This document shows positions 1 to 8,008 of a stretch of DNA of 33,287 nucleotides, in pieces. Below the pieces are notes generated by a model that ran no database searches, was not told the origin of the DNA, and saw only the letters and a list, made by a program, of their open reading frames with translations. The DNA is from Thermoguttaceae bacterium (GTDB lineage: Bacteria; Planctomycetota; Planctomycetia; Pirellulales; Thermoguttaceae). Positions within the stretch are counted from its first letter, which is position 1, and every line of letters begins with the position of its first letter. The DNA is taken from the NCBI GenBank assembly GCA_017550965.1, contig JAFZNK010000265.1, forward strand, positions 1 to 33,287. Reading direction: 5' to 3'. The position numbers and the translations under genes are program-made.

Positions 1-370
1 AACCTTCCGTCGCTTCAATTATCCTTTGCGGAACCTTTTTTTCCCACATGGAAAGATAATCGTCGCAATCTGCAACTCTCAACATCGCCTGTTTGGATCG
101 TTCAAAGAGAGGCTGGTAGTACTCGCGTTCCCAACGTTCTACGTCTTTGACCTTTTTAGAATTAATTAAGACAATCCCCTCTTTTCTTAAATGCTCATAA
201 ACAGGCGCAAATTCTTCGCTTAGTTTTTGAGACTCTTCGACGTATTTTTCTAATAGAGCGTCGGTTTCCGAATCGGACGTCAACACGTTGGCGGACGCGT
301 CCGTCTGCTGCGAAAATGCAAGCGACGGAAAGAATACGACCAACAAGCACAGAATAACGACGTTTCTCAT
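1..370 (-). CDS. Secreted protein of unknown function, C-terminus outside window
   Basis: An uninterrupted minus-strand reading frame begins with ATG at 370 and runs off the left edge, giving 123 codons without a stop. The first about 20 residues form a clear Sec signal peptide (MRNVVILCLLVVFFPSLAFS, then QQTDAS). The mature part is acidic and helical, rich in Glu/Lys, with an aromatic patch (WEREYYQPLF) and single Trp and Cys residues. A GAGG ribosome-binding site lies six bases before the ATG, which fixes the start. I do not recognise the family. It could be a periplasmic or secreted protein about which only the N-terminal half is visible. It follows flgM on the same strand but a hairpin at 395-425 probably separates the transcripts. 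Confidence 0.7.
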   Translation of the reverse strand, partial: MRNVVILCLLVVFFPSLAFSQQTDASANVLTSDSETDALLEKYVEESQKLSEEFAPVYEHLRKEGIVLINSKKVKDVERWEREYYQPLFERSKQAMLRVADCDDYLSMWEKKVPQRIIEATEG

Positions 371-394
371 AGAAGACCTCAATTTTAACAATAA

Positions 395-425
395 GGAAAG
401 CGCTCGGACGGCGTCGCGCTTTTCC
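395..425 (-). terminator. Possible Rho-independent terminator after the flgM-like gene
   Basis: The arms GGAAAGCGC (395-403) and GCGCTTTTCC (416-425) pair almost perfectly. Read on the minus strand the hairpin is followed by a T-rich stretch (TTATTGTT). It lies between the flgM-like gene and the secreted-protein gene, so it may end the flgM transcript. Confidence 0.4.
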
Positions 426-537
426 GGCTTTTTTCACCCGGTTCGTTCAAGAGCGCCGTTTTCGCGATTGCGGAAAGGTCGGCGTTTCAGACGCACAAGA
501 GAATTGTATCGCGTCGATTTGTCGACGTCAAGAATAT

Positions 538-734
538 CGCGTTTTGGCGTCGCGTTAGTCGGGGAGAACAAAATCGACGCGCCGCTTCAGGCGTCGAGCC
601 GCCGCCTGTAGGCGGCGGATACGTTGATTTTGGCGTCGCGGCGTTTACAGAAACCATTTTTGGGGACGCGTCGCGTTTTTTCAGAAGTCGAGCCGCCGCC
701 TGCAGGCGGCGGGTTCGTTGATTTTGGCGCCGCG
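538..734. repeat. Dispersed palindromic repeat, two 48-bp copies plus a partial
   Basis: Two direct copies, 593-640 and 687-734, share a perfect GC hairpin (GCCGCC TGNA GGCGGC type) followed by CGTTGATTTTGGCGNCGCG, with about five differences over 48 bp. A third partial copy at 538-563 carries CGCGTTTTGGCGTCGCGTT. The same core reappears inverted at 12971-12996. This fills most of the 371-788 spacer, in which I see no credible gene. It resembles REP-type intergenic repeats. Confidence 0.65.
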
Positions 735-788
735 TTGGTTGAGAAATCGCGGCGCGTCGGTAGAGGAAAACGAAGTCGACGCGACGAC

Positions 789-1079
789 TCAGTCGTCGAA
801 AGAGTCGAACATACGCGTAAGGGCGATTTCGAATTTTTCGTCGGTGTAGTACGTTCCGGCGGCGATTTCAGCGCGGACGCGATTGACCAACTCGATGCGA
901 ACGTCGTTCGGGTTCATCGTCGATTCGCCGGTTCTGCTCGCGCCCTGTTGCGCTTTGATTTCCATTTCGTCTCGTTCGACGGCTTTCGGCTGCGCGTTCG
1001 CGCCGTTGTTGCGCTTAATCGAAGAAACCTGATTCGCGGCGGAAATTCCGTTCAATCCATTGACGCTGTTGATACTCAT
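789..1079 (-). CDS. flgM: FlgM-like anti-sigma-28 factor
   Basis: The 96-residue product has the layout of FlgM proteins: a flexible, polar N-terminal half (MSINSVNGLNGISAANQVSS) and a C-terminal helical sigma-binding segment (about residues 60-92) with RIELVNRVRAEIAAGTYYTD, matching the family pattern of Arg/Val-rich helix, then I-A-x-G-x-Y. FlgM binds the flagellar sigma factor FliA and holds it inactive until hook assembly is complete. The start at 1079 is chosen because an AGGAG site lies just upstream; an ATG-less extension to 1160 is Arg-rich and unlike the family. A sigma-28-like promoter is seen upstream at 1270-1297, as expected for feedback control. No other flagellar gene is in the window. 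The family call rests on the C-terminal motif. Confidence 0.7.
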   Translation of the reverse strand: MSINSVNGLNGISAANQVSSIKRNNGANAQPKAVERDEMEIKAQQGASRTGESTMNPNDVRIELVNRVRAEIAAGTYYTDEKFEIALTRMFDSFDD

Positions 1080-1269
1080 TTTTATTCTCCTGAAGTGACG
1101 TCCAGAAGTTGTCTCGCGCTTACCGCGTCGCCGCGATTGGGCCGCGAGTCCTGTTTGCAAATGTTAAAACGCTGAAAATCAACGCTAAACCCGGTCCCCC
1201 TGACGACTCGTCTCAGGGGCGCTAAGGAGAAAAGGCTTTTTTAACGCTTCTTTTTCTCTCTTAGTTTGA

Positions 1270-1297
1270 TTATCGTCTTGGCAAGCTGGAAACTTAA
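1270..1297 (-). promoter_or_regulatory. Sigma-28 (FliA)-type promoter for flgM-like gene
   Basis: On the minus strand TTAAGTTT (1290-1297) and GACGATAA (1270-1277) each match seven of eight bases of the known FliA consensus TAAAGTTT / GCCGATAA. The spacer is 12 bp against the usual 11. It would give a leader of about 180 nt before the flgM start. The match to the function of the downstream gene raises confidence. Confidence 0.55.
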
Positions 1298-1509
1298 ATT
1301 ATTTTTTGCCGCTTTGCCGTTTTCGTCGCCTTCTCAACGCTTTTTCTAAGGAACGGTCGAGCGAAATCGCTCGGCGTCGCGCTCCGCGTTTTTAAGGCCG
1401 CGCGCCTGACCGACAGGCTTACTCTACTAGTATGCGTTTTTTCCCAGAAGACGTCAAGTCCAAATAAAAAAAAAGAAAATAATTTCCAGAATAACCAAAG
1501 AAAGAAGCC

Positions 1510-1531
1510 GACCGGGATTTTAACCCCGGTC
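1510..1531 (-). terminator. Terminator after accC
   Basis: GACCGGG (1510-1516) pairs with CCCGGTC (1525-1531). On the minus strand the hairpin begins 22 bases after the accC stop and is followed by a T-rich run (CTTCTTTCTTTGG). It would end the prfA-prmC-accB-accC transcript. Confidence 0.55.
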
Positions 1532-1552
1532 GAAAACGCTGAAAAACGCGCG

Positions 1553-2896
1553 TCAATTCATAAAGTAACGCTCGATGAATCCGACGTCGGGAACGTTCGC
1601 GGAAAATTCGGCGCTCTTTAAAATTTTCAGAAGAATCGGAATCGACGTTTTGATTCCCTCGATTTTGAATTCTTCAAGCGCGCGGATCATCGTGGCGAGC
1701 CCCTCTTCGCGCGTCGCGCGTTGCACGAGCAACTTGCCGATCATGGAGTCGTAGTGAGAGCTGACGGCATAGCCGGGGTACGCGTGCGAATCGAAACGAA
1801 CGCCGAACCCGCCGGGAACGATCATCTGTTCGATAACGCCGGGGCACGGCCTGAAATTATGCTCGACGTCTTCGGCGTTGATACGGCATTCCATCGCAAA
1901 TCCGCGATGAACGACGTCTTTTTGTTCGATCGAGAGTTTTTCCCCCGCCGCCAGGCGGATCTGCTGTTGAATCAGGTCGATTCCCGTAGCCATTTCCGTT
2001 ACCGGATGCTCGACCTGAATTCGCGCGTTCATCTCGATGAAATAATATTGGCCGTTTTTGTCGACGATAAACTCGACGGTTCCCGCGTTGGAATATCCGG
2101 CTTCTTTCGCAATGCGCACGGCCGATTCGCAAAGCGCCTTGCGCGTCTTCGAGGTCAGTTTCGGCGCGGGCGTGAGTTCGATAAGTTTTTGTCGACGGCG
2201 CTGAAGCGAGCAGTCGCGTTCCCAAAGATGGATTACGTTTCCGTAATTGTCCGCGAGGAGCTGCGCCTCGACGTGTCGCGGATTCTCGATGAATTTCTCA
2301 ATGTAGACGGCGGGGTTGCCAAACGCGGCGGCGGCCTCCTGCGCCGCTTCGTGCAACGCGCGCTTGAGCCCGGAGTCGTCGTTCGCCTGACGAATGCCGC
2401 GTCCGCCTCCTCCGGCCGACGCCTTGACCAGAACCGGATACCCGATCGCTCTGGCGACCGAAAGCGCCTGCGCTTCAGTCTCGACGAGACCGTCGCTGCC
2501 CGGCACGACCGGAACGCCGCACTTCCTGGCGATCGAGCGCGCCGTGTTCTTGTCGCCGAGCCGTTCCATCGCCTCGACGCTCGGCCCGATAAATTCGTAC
2601 CCGCTGTCGCGGCACTTCTCCGCGAACTGGGAGTTTTCCGAAAGGAACCCGTAACCGGGATGAATCGCCTCGACGTCGCATTTTTCAGCGGCGCTGATAA
2701 TGCGGTCGACTTTCAAATAGCTCTGATCGGAACGCGCGGGGCCGATGCAGACGGCGCGGTCGGCCAATTCCAGGTAGCGCGCGCCGCGATCCGCTTCGCT
2801 GTACGCGACGACCGATTCGACTCCAAGTTCGCGACACGCGCGAATAACGCGCAGGGCGATTTCGCCGCGATTCGCTATTAATATTCTTTTGAACAT
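1553..2896 (-). CDS. accC: Acetyl-CoA carboxylase, biotin carboxylase subunit
   Basis: Carboxylates the biotin of BCCP with ATP and bicarbonate, the first half-reaction of acetyl-CoA carboxylase in fatty acid synthesis. The 447-residue length equals the stand-alone bacterial subunit. Visible parts are the N-terminal biotin carboxylase domain ([19 protein letters not shown]), the central ATP-grasp domain with the glycine-rich loop AGGGGRG at 161-167, the [13 protein letters not shown] segment near 233-245, and the catalytic stretch [11 protein letters not shown] with E288, N290, R292, Q294 and E296, at the same numbers as in the E. coli enzyme. It lies 29 bp after accB on the same strand, so the two subunits are surely co-expressed. 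There is no clear Shine-Dalgarno before the ATG, which suggests translational dependence on accB. Confidence 0.97.
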   Translation of the reverse strand: MFKRILIANRGEIALRVIRACRELGVESVVAYSEADRGARYLELADRAVCIGPARSDQSYLKVDRIISAAEKCDVEAIHPGYGFLSENSQFAEKCRDSGYEFIGPSVEAMERLGDKNTARSIARKCGVPVVPGSDGLVETEAQALSVARAIGYPVLVKASAGGGGRGIRQANDDSGLKRALHEAAQEAAAAFGNPAVYIEKFIENPRHVEAQLLADNYGNVIHLWERDCSLQRRRQKLIELTPAPKLTSKTRKALCESAVRIAKEAGYSNAGTVEFIVDKNGQYYFIEMNARIQVEHPVTEMATGIDLIQQQIRLAAGEKLSIEQKDVVHRGFAMECRINAEDVEHNFRPCPGVIEQMIVPGGFGVRFDSHAYPGYAVSSHYDSMIGKLLVQRATREEGLATMIRALEEFKIEGIKTSIPILLKILKSAEFSANVPDVGFIERYFMN

Positions 2897-2925
2897 ATTT
2901 CGTAAAAACCGCTATTCGATCCCAA

Positions 2926-3417
2926 TCAGCCGCGAACGTCGACTTTAAACAACGGGGTTCCGTATTCCACCATGTCGCCGTTTTTCACAAGAGTCGCGAC
3001 GATCTTGCCCGACGTCTCCGCCTGAACCTCGTTAAACACCTTCATCGCCTCGATAATGCAGACCGTTTTCTCGGGCGAAACGACGTCGCCGACTTTGACA
3101 AACGGCGGCTTGTCCGTGCGGGGACTCGCGTAAAACGTGCCGACCATCGGAGAAGCGATCGTCTTGATAAATTTGGAATCGTCGGACTCGGGCTCCGCGG
3201 GCGCGGCCGGCGCCGGAGCGGCGGGCGCGGCGGTTTCGACGAACGCGGGCGCGGCGACCGGAGCGACGGCCCCGGCCGCGCCTGGAACGCCGCGCGTCAA
3301 TTTCACGCGCTGTCCGTTGTCTTCAAGATCGATCTCGGAAACGCCGTTTTCCTTCATCAGTTCGACAAGACTGCGAATCCTGTCAAGGTCAAACACGTCG
3401 GCGCTATTTTCAGACAT
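2926..3417 (-). CDS. accB: Biotin carboxyl carrier protein of acetyl-CoA carboxylase
   Basis: The 163-residue protein carries the biotin that shuttles carboxyl groups between AccC and the carboxyltransferase. An N-terminal helical region (1-42, DRIRSLVELMKENGVSEIDLE) is followed by a typical Ala/Pro linker (44-76) and the biotinyl domain (about 83-161). The biotin attachment motif EAMKVFNE is intact, with K126 as the biotinylated lysine. The 'thumb' FYASPRTDKPPFV typical of AccB precedes it. An AGGA site lies before the start at 3417. It sits between prmC (56 bp) and accC (29 bp) in a probable operon. Confidence 0.97.
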   Translation of the reverse strand: MSENSADVFDLDRIRSLVELMKENGVSEIDLEDNGQRVKLTRGVPGAAGAVAPVAAPAFVETAAPAAPAPAAPAEPESDDSKFIKTIASPMVGTFYASPRTDKPPFVKVGDVVSPEKTVCIIEAMKVFNEVQAETSGKIVATLVKNGDMVEYGTPLFKVDVRG

Positions 3418-3473
3418 GGTCGTCTTCCTACCTTCCTACAATTCCTGGCAAACGATCGGCGAACGCCGCGCGC

Positions 3474-4388
3474 TCACTTTCGTTTCGCGCAGACAAATCG
3501 ATCGATATGAGCGAAATCGCGGCGAATTTCCACGTCGCTCCAACGCTCGTCGTTCTTCATCTCGTCGGCGACCGCGTTCACTGTCGTCGGACTCAACTCC
3601 ATGAAGAACCGTCCTCCGCTTTTCAACCGATCGGGCGCCTGCCGCGCAAGTCGGACGGGCAATTCCGCCCCGGTTTGGCCGCCAATTAACGCCAGCTTCG
3701 GCTCAAAATTCTTCACCGTCGGCTCCAGGTCGGCGTATTCGGACTCGGAAACGTACGGCGGATTCGACGCGATTATATCAAATCGTTCTTCTTCAGGCAA
3801 GTCCAACGCGACGGAGTCTAACAAGTCCCCTTCGCGGAACTCAATTCTGTCGGCGACCCCGTGTTTCTCGGCGTTTTTCCTGGCGACTTCCAGCGCGGGC
3901 GCGGAAATGTCGATCGCAAGAACGCGGGAATTCGCGACGTATTTCGCCAGCGCGACGGCGACGCACCCGCTCCCGGTCCCGACGTCGCAAATCGACCACG
4001 TCCGCGGCGCGGTCGCTCCTTCGGCGTCGGCTTTGGAAACTTTTTTTACGTATTCGATCGTTTCCAGCGCCAGCTGCTCCGTCTCCGGACGCGGAATCAA
4101 CACGTTGAAATCGACGGCAAAGTCGAGCGAATAGAATTCTTTTTTTCCGACAAGATACGCGACCGGCTCGCCCTGACTTCGGCGACGCACCAACTCGCGA
4201 TATTGAGCGCGCGCTTCGTCGCTCGCTTTTTCGTCGTAGCGGACGAAAAGATCGACGCGAGTCGTCTTCAGGACGTACGCCAGCAGAACCTCGGCGTCCA
4301 GACGCGGAGAATCAAACCCTTTCTTTGCGAAGAAAGAGACCGTCCAATCCAAAAGACTCTTAATCGTCCATTCTTCCGCTTGCGACAT
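3474..4388 (-). CDS. prmC: Release factor glutamine N5-methyltransferase
   Basis: PrmC methylates the Gln of the GGQ motif of release factors using S-adenosylmethionine. The 304-residue protein has the N-terminal helical substrate-binding domain, the IPRPETE motif (98-104), the SAM-binding motif DVGTGSG (135-141) and the hallmark NPPY catalytic motif (209-212) in ASNPPYVSESEY. It is slightly longer than the E. coli enzyme (277 residues) because of a small insert around residues 118-130. It directly follows its substrate gene prfA (45-bp gap), the common bacterial arrangement. Confidence 0.95.
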   Translation of the reverse strand: MSQAEEWTIKSLLDWTVSFFAKKGFDSPRLDAEVLLAYVLKTTRVDLFVRYDEKASDEARAQYRELVRRRSQGEPVAYLVGKKEFYSLDFAVDFNVLIPRPETEQLALETIEYVKKVSKADAEGATAPRTWSICDVGTGSGCVAVALAKYVANSRVLAIDISAPALEVARKNAEKHGVADRIEFREGDLLDSVALDLPEEERFDIIASNPPYVSESEYADLEPTVKNFEPKLALIGGQTGAELPVRLARQAPDRLKSGGRFFMELSPTTVNAVADEMKNDERWSDVEIRRDFAHIDRFVCAKRK

Positions 4389-4433
4389 ATTATGCTACCT
4401 GCGTTATCGAGGCGTTTGAAAAACGCGACCGAC

Positions 4434-5507
4434 TTATTCGATCGTTCCAAAGGAGCTTCGCAGTTCCTGACGTTCGTAGTCAAGCAACGCTTCGACGACG
4501 GGGGAAAGATCGCCCGCCAAAATGACGTCGAGTTTGTAAAGCGTCAGCCCGATCCGGTGATCGGTGACGCGGTTTTCCGGGAAATTATAAGTGCGAATAC
4601 GCTCGCTTCGGTCGCCGCTGCCCAATTTGCTCATGCGCTCCTGCGAACGTTTCGCCTGTTCCTGCGAACGTTTAAGCTCGTACAGACGCGTCTTCAACAC
4701 GCGAAGCGCTTTCGCGAGATTCTTGATCTGGCTCTTTTCGTCCTGACAGCTGACGACCAGCCCCGTCTCGAAGTGCGTGAGGCGAATCGCCGACGCCGTC
4801 TTGTTGACGTGTTGGCCGCCGGGGCCGCTCGCGCAAAATCGGTCGATGCGATAGTCGCTCTCTTTGAGTTCGATTTCGACGTCTTCCGGCTCGGCCATCA
4901 CCGCGACGGTCGCCGCCGACGTGTGAATTCTGCCTTTGGCCTCCGTTTCAGGAACGCGTTGAACGCGGTGTCCGCCGCTCTCAAATTGCAATTCGCGATA
5001 GCAGCCTTCTCCGTCGACGCCGAGCGTAATTTCTTTGAAGCCGCCCATTTCCGAAGCGCTCATCGACATGATCTCGATCTTCCAGCGCTTCGATTCGCAG
5101 TAGTGGCGATACATCTCGTAGAGATCGCGCGCGAAAAGAGCCGCTTCTTCGCCGCCCGTCCCCGCGTGAATTTCCATGATGCAGCGCGAGCGGTTCGCGT
5201 CTTCGCCGCCGATGGTCATGTCGAGAAGTTCGTTCCAGTGCTGTTCGCGCTCTTCGCGCAACTCGGGCAATTCCGCCTCGGCGAGTTCGCGCATCTCGGG
5301 GTCGTCCCCTTCGAGAAGATTCTTGGCTTCTTCGATCTCTTCGTTAAGCTTCTTAAAACGGCGATATTTCACGCATAATTTCGCCAACGAGCCGTGTTCG
5401 CGCGCGACCGACGCCAGCCGATTGGAATCGGCCAGAACTTCGGGATCGTTCATTTGGCGCTCGAGTTCTTCGAATCGGGCCAGTTTTTCGTCTAGTAGCT
5501 TACGCAT
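4434..5507 (-). CDS. prfA: Peptide chain release factor 1
   Basis: RF1 recognises UAA and UAG stop codons and triggers peptide release. The 357-residue protein (E. coli 360) has the acidic [15 protein letters not shown] segment (111-125), the anticodon-mimicking PxT tripeptide as P186-E187-T188 in [15 protein letters not shown], and the GGQ motif at 230-232 within [15 protein letters not shown]. The PxT rather than SPF tripeptide identifies RF1, not RF2. GGQ Gln232 would be methylated by the neighbouring PrmC. It is the first gene of the prfA-prmC-accB-accC run. The rpmE terminator at 5589-5625 lies upstream, so it needs its own promoter, which I could not identify confidently. Confidence 0.97.
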   Translation of the reverse strand: MRKLLDEKLARFEELERQMNDPEVLADSNRLASVAREHGSLAKLCVKYRRFKKLNEEIEEAKNLLEGDDPEMRELAEAELPELREEREQHWNELLDMTIGGEDANRSRCIMEIHAGTGGEEAALFARDLYEMYRHYCESKRWKIEIMSMSASEMGGFKEITLGVDGEGCYRELQFESGGHRVQRVPETEAKGRIHTSAATVAVMAEPEDVEIELKESDYRIDRFCASGPGGQHVNKTASAIRLTHFETGLVVSCQDEKSQIKNLAKALRVLKTRLYELKRSQEQAKRSQERMSKLGSGDRSERIRTYNFPENRVTDHRIGLTLYKLDVILAGDLSPVVEALLDYERQELRSSFGTIE

Positions 5508-5588
5508 GGATAATCTCGCGGAGAAGCAATGTGAATTTGGGCGAAAGAAACTGTTCGGACGGCCGACGCGTCCTTCAAATCGTCAACG

Positions 5589-5625
5589 AAAAAAGCGGCT
5601 CCTCAGGGTAAGCCTAAGGACCCGC
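5589..5625 (-). terminator. Rho-independent terminator after rpmE
   Basis: On the minus strand an imperfect GC hairpin (GCGGGTCCTTAGG pairing with CCTGAGGAGCCGC, with internal mismatches) at 5595-5625 is followed directly by TTTTTT (5589-5594). It separates rpmE from prfA. Confidence 0.65.
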
Positions 5626-5691
5626 TTGTAATTCAGCGTCGCCCGACGCGCAACAAAAGCCCGAAGGCGCCCGGAGTCTTTTCTCTTCGGA

Positions 5692-5907
5692 CTAAGCCTT
5701 CTTGCCGTATTTGCCGCCGAACTTGTTCTTGAACTTTTCAATACGCCCCGCGGTGTCGACGAACTTGACGCGCCCGGTGTAGAACGGATGGCACGCGTTG
5801 CAAATATCGACCTTGAGTTCCGGCTTCGTGCTGCGCGTCATGAAGGTGTTGCCGCAACCGCAGGTAACTTTGGTTTCCATGTACTTCGGATGAATATCAG
5901 CTTTCAT
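5692..5907 (-). CDS. rpmE: 50S ribosomal protein bL31 (zinc-type)
   Basis: This 71-residue protein is a component of the central protuberance of the large ribosomal subunit. It begins with the conserved MKADIHPKY and carries both cysteine pairs of the zinc-binding (C+) form: C16-x-C18 in TCGCGNTF and C36-x-x-C39 in [12 protein letters not shown]. It is therefore the zinc-containing paralogue used when zinc is sufficient, rather than the zinc-free YkgM type. It is expressed from a promoter at 6098-6125 with a leader of about 180 nt and ends at its own terminator. Confidence 0.97.
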   Translation of the reverse strand: MKADIHPKYMETKVTCGCGNTFMTRSTKPELKVDICNACHPFYTGRVKFVDTAGRIEKFKNKFGGKYGKKA

Positions 5908-6097
5908 CGGACAATCTCTGTATTTTGGCTCTGTATTGGGACGCCGGGAACGCTTGCGCTTATGCCGCTCGACGCGGCTCGTCGCTTAAAACGCGCGCTT
6001 TAATCGACGTTTTAAGGCGCAAACGCCGACAAACGCGGCGTCTCGGGTGTTGTTGTTTGATGACTCGACGACGCGACCAGTCGTCAATCGTCGTGTT

Positions 6098-6125
6098 ATT
6101 ATACTCGTTTTTTTTGCGCGCGCAA
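6098..6125 (-). promoter_or_regulatory. Probable sigma-70 promoter of rpmE with long leader
   Basis: On the minus strand a perfect TATAAT (6098-6103) is preceded by TTGCGC (6120-6125) with a 16-bp spacer. Transcription would begin near 6090, leaving about 180 nt before the rpmE ATG. The leader contains complementary segments (GACTCGACGACGCG and related), so autogenous control by L31 is possible but only inferred. The 5908-6222 stretch has no credible gene. Confidence 0.55.
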
Positions 6126-6222
6126 GGGGAGAAAGAAAATTTTCCGCTTCTTATCTAAAATCGCAAAACGAGGCAAAGACGCCTATTGCGGAACAAAAGC
6201 TAAGAATTATATCAGGAATAAT

Positions 6223-6250
6223 TTGACTTTGACGCTGATTATGGTAGAAT
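6223..6250 (+). promoter_or_regulatory. Sigma-70 promoter of the higBA-like operon
   Basis: TTGACT (6223-6228), a 16-bp spacer and TAGAAT (6245-6250) form a good promoter about 150 bp before the toxin start. A palindrome follows at 6263-6277. Confidence 0.6.
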
Positions 6251-6262
6251 GTCCTTAAGTGT

Positions 6263-6277
6263 GGGGATTATCTCCCC
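6263..6277. promoter_or_regulatory. Palindrome downstream of the higBA promoter, possible operator
   Basis: GGGGATTATCTCCCC is an inverted repeat (arms GGGGA/TCCCC) located just downstream of the expected start of transcription. HigA-type antitoxins bind such palindromes to repress their own operon. It could equally be an mRNA hairpin. Confidence 0.35.
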
Positions 6278-6403
6278 GACGATCTCCGCCAGAAGGGGAT
6301 TCAAAAGTTGAGGCGTCTTGGAGTTGAAGAAGCTTTTTGTTTTGTAATGAGACGCCGTGCGGTCTTTACCCGACTAAGCGGCTCATTTTGACGGCGGTCT
6401 CTC

Positions 6404-6730
6404 ATGCAGATACTATACAAAAACGAAAAAGACAAAAAACTTTTTAATAACGAAAGACTCCTTTTGGGGAGGTTCAACAAAATCATCGCCAAGGCGATTA
6501 TGAAGAAAACGCTCTTGATAAGAGCGTCGACCAATTTATTTGAGTACCGCCGCGCCGACATACGTCTTGAGCTATTAAAAGGGGGGTATTACGAATACTC
6601 GGTTCGTTTGACTGGAAATTGGCGCTTGATATTTACGCCTCAGCAGCCGATTACTTTCAAAGAAGACGGGGGAATTGACGAACGGGCGGTTGAAAGCGTC
6701 GTCGTTTTAAGAGTCGAAGATTATCACTAG
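6404..6730 (+). CDS. higB: HigB/RelE-type toxin (plasmid maintenance killer family)
   Basis: The 108-residue protein matches the HigB-like branch of the RelE superfamily, which are ribosome-dependent mRNA endonucleases. The diagnostic segment YEYSVRLTGNWRLIFTP (about 63-79) corresponds to the family pattern W/Y-S-hydrophobic-R-hydrophobic-x-x-x-W/Y-R-hydrophobic-x-F, and the C-terminal VVVLRVEDYH is the usual final strand. The N-terminus MQILYKNEKDKKLFNNERL fits the family start, supporting ATG 6404, although the upstream GGCGG is only a weak ribosome site. The toxin precedes the antitoxin, as in higBA operons, with a 14-bp gap. Its base composition is more AT-rich than its neighbours, consistent with transfer. 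Confidence 0.8.
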   Translation: MQILYKNEKDKKLFNNERLLLGRFNKIIAKAIMKKTLLIRASTNLFEYRRADIRLELLKGGYYEYSVRLTGNWRLIFTPQQPITFKEDGGIDERAVESVVVLRVEDYH

Positions 6731-6744
6731 GAAAGGACGTTGAT

Positions 6745-7068
6745 ATGGAGGAGACCAAATATTATTCCGGCGAGCCCGACTATGCCGTCGCGCCCGGCGA
6801 AATTCTACTCGACCTGTTGGAAGATCGCGGCGTCTCGCAAGTCGAGTTTGCGCGTTTGATTGATCTGTCTGAAAACGAGGTCGAAGCAATCGTCAACGGA
6901 GAGACGGAACTGTCTTACGAAGTCGCGAGGAAAATCGAGCAAGCGCTGAACGTTCCCGCGTCTACGCTAATGAACCTTGAAGAATCCTGGCAGAAATACC
7001 GCCAAAAAAAGGAAGAAGAACAAGAAGCTCCCGTCGAAAGCGAAGAGTTGCTATTAGTCGACGCCTGA
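6745..7068 (+). CDS. higA: HigA-type XRE-family antitoxin
   Basis: The 107-residue protein carries a helix-turn-helix of the HigA/VapI type near residues 17-70: APGEILLDLLEDRGVSQVEFA, then DLSENEVEAIVNGE, then LSYEVARKIEQALNVPASTLMNLE. Members bind the cognate toxin and repress the operon. The C-terminal tail (75-107) is highly charged and Glu-rich. A good AAGGA site precedes the ATG. It ends at a strong bidirectional terminator. The pairing with a RelE-like toxin makes the assignment firm, although the exact subfamily is not proven. Confidence 0.85.
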   Translation: MEETKYYSGEPDYAVAPGEILLDLLEDRGVSQVEFARLIDLSENEVEAIVNGETELSYEVARKIEQALNVPASTLMNLEESWQKYRQKKEEEQEAPVESEELLLVDA

Positions 7069-7108
7069 AGTCTTACCGCCTATCTCAAAGCGAATAACCG
7101 TAAACAAG

Positions 7109-7144
7109 AAAAGACGCGCCCCCTTTGCGGATTGCGCGTCTTTT
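7109..7144. terminator. Bidirectional terminator between higA and dapB
   Basis: An 11-bp perfect stem, AAAAGACGCGC (7109-7119) with GCGCGTCTTTT (7134-7144), has a T run on both strands. It serves higA from the left and dapB from the right. Confidence 0.85.
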
Positions 7145-7176
7145 CTCATTTTCACCCTCGACGACTAACCGCGCGA

Positions 7177-7971
7177 TTACAGGTCGAGAACGTCGAACAT
7201 GTCGTACAACTTGCCGGGGGCGGCGTTCACGAGGAACTTCGCCGCCTGCAGCGCGCCGGTCGCGTAGCTGTCCCGACTCGACGACTTGACGGTCAATTCG
7301 AGCGTTTCGCCCAACATGCCGAACAGGATCGTGTGCTGGCCGGGGTCGTCCCCGGTTCGAATCGCGTGATAGGCGATTTCATTGTGCGGACGCGCGCCGA
7401 CGACGCCTTCGCGGCCGTGTCGGAACGTGTCGATTCCCATCTCTTTGGCGATCAGCGCGCCGAATTTAAGCGCCGTGCCGCTCGGAGCGTCTACCTTATA
7501 GCGGTGATGACGTTCGATAATCTCGACGTCCGCGTCGGCGTCTTTCAGGGCGCGGCCCGCGATCTGCGCGAGTTTCATCGTCAAATTGACCGCGGGGCTC
7601 ATGCTCGGCGAACGAAGAACCAATTGCGTCTTCGCAAGTTCTTCAAGTTTTGCGACCTGCTCGTCGGAAACGCCGGTCGAGCAGTAGATCAGCGGAATGT
7701 TCCGACTCGCGCAGAGCGAATAGACCGCGTCGAAAGCGCGCGCCGAGGAAAAGTCGATCAGGACGTCCGGCTGAACGTCGGCCGGAAGCTCCGTCGTCAA
7801 CGCGACGCCGATCGCGCCGACGCCGGCGTGTTCGCCCGCGTCTTTGCCGATCGCGGGGCAGTTGGGCGCGTCGAGCGCGGCGACAATTTGAAAATCGGGA
7901 TCGGCGACGGCGTGGGCGACAAGCATTTTCCCCATTTTCCCAGCCGCGCCAAAAAACGCTACTTTAATCAT
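7177..7971 (-). CDS. dapB: 4-hydroxy-tetrahydrodipicolinate reductase
   Basis: DapB reduces the dipicolinate precursor with NAD(P)H in the diaminopimelate/lysine pathway. The 264-residue product has the N-terminal Rossmann motif GAAGKMG (8-14) and the signature ERHHRYKVDAPSGTA with catalytic H155 and K159. The DFSSA segment for cofactor binding is also present. The start is set at ATG 7971, because a GAGG site is placed seven bases upstream; a TTG two codons earlier is less likely. It lies 37 bp behind the lysR-type gene on the same strand and was probably co-transcribed with it, which is unusual for a dap gene. It ends in the shared terminator at 7109-7144. Confidence 0.95.
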   Translation of the reverse strand: MIKVAFFGAAGKMGKMLVAHAVADPDFQIVAALDAPNCPAIGKDAGEHAGVGAIGVALTTELPADVQPDVLIDFSSARAFDAVYSLCASRNIPLIYCSTGVSDEQVAKLEELAKTQLVLRSPSMSPAVNLTMKLAQIAGRALKDADADVEIIERHHRYKVDAPSGTALKFGALIAKEMGIDTFRHGREGVVGARPHNEIAYHAIRTGDDPGQHTILFGMLGETLELTVKSSSRDSYATGALQAAKFLVNAAPGKLYDMFDVLDL

Positions 7972-8008
7972 TGCCAAACCTCATGGATGAAATCGATCGT
8001 TTTCGCCG

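Larger units (their letters stand above)
1080..1552. other. Gene-free spacer between flgM-like gene and accC
   Basis: No convincing ORF is present. It holds the probable long flgM leader (about 1080-1262), which contains a perfect 7-bp hairpin CCCCTGA/TCAGGGG at 1197-1219, the sigma-28-like promoter at 1270-1297, a short palindrome CGAGCGA-AA-TCGCTCG at 1358-1373, a GCCTG/CAGGC hairpin near 1403, and the accC terminator at 1510-1531. Confidence 0.6.

Noticed and set aside
288..611. Plus-strand ORF of 107 codons
   Set aside because: It overlaps the signal peptide region of the minus-strand secreted protein and runs into the palindromic repeat; no ribosome site.
3861..5378. Plus-strand ORF of 505 codons opposite prmC and prfA
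   Set aside because: It spans two well-supported minus-strand genes and their gap, and has no motif.
7340..7370. tRNA T-loop-like GGTTCGAATC
   Set aside because: Lies within dapB and has no matching stems for a tRNA; no tRNA was found in the window.
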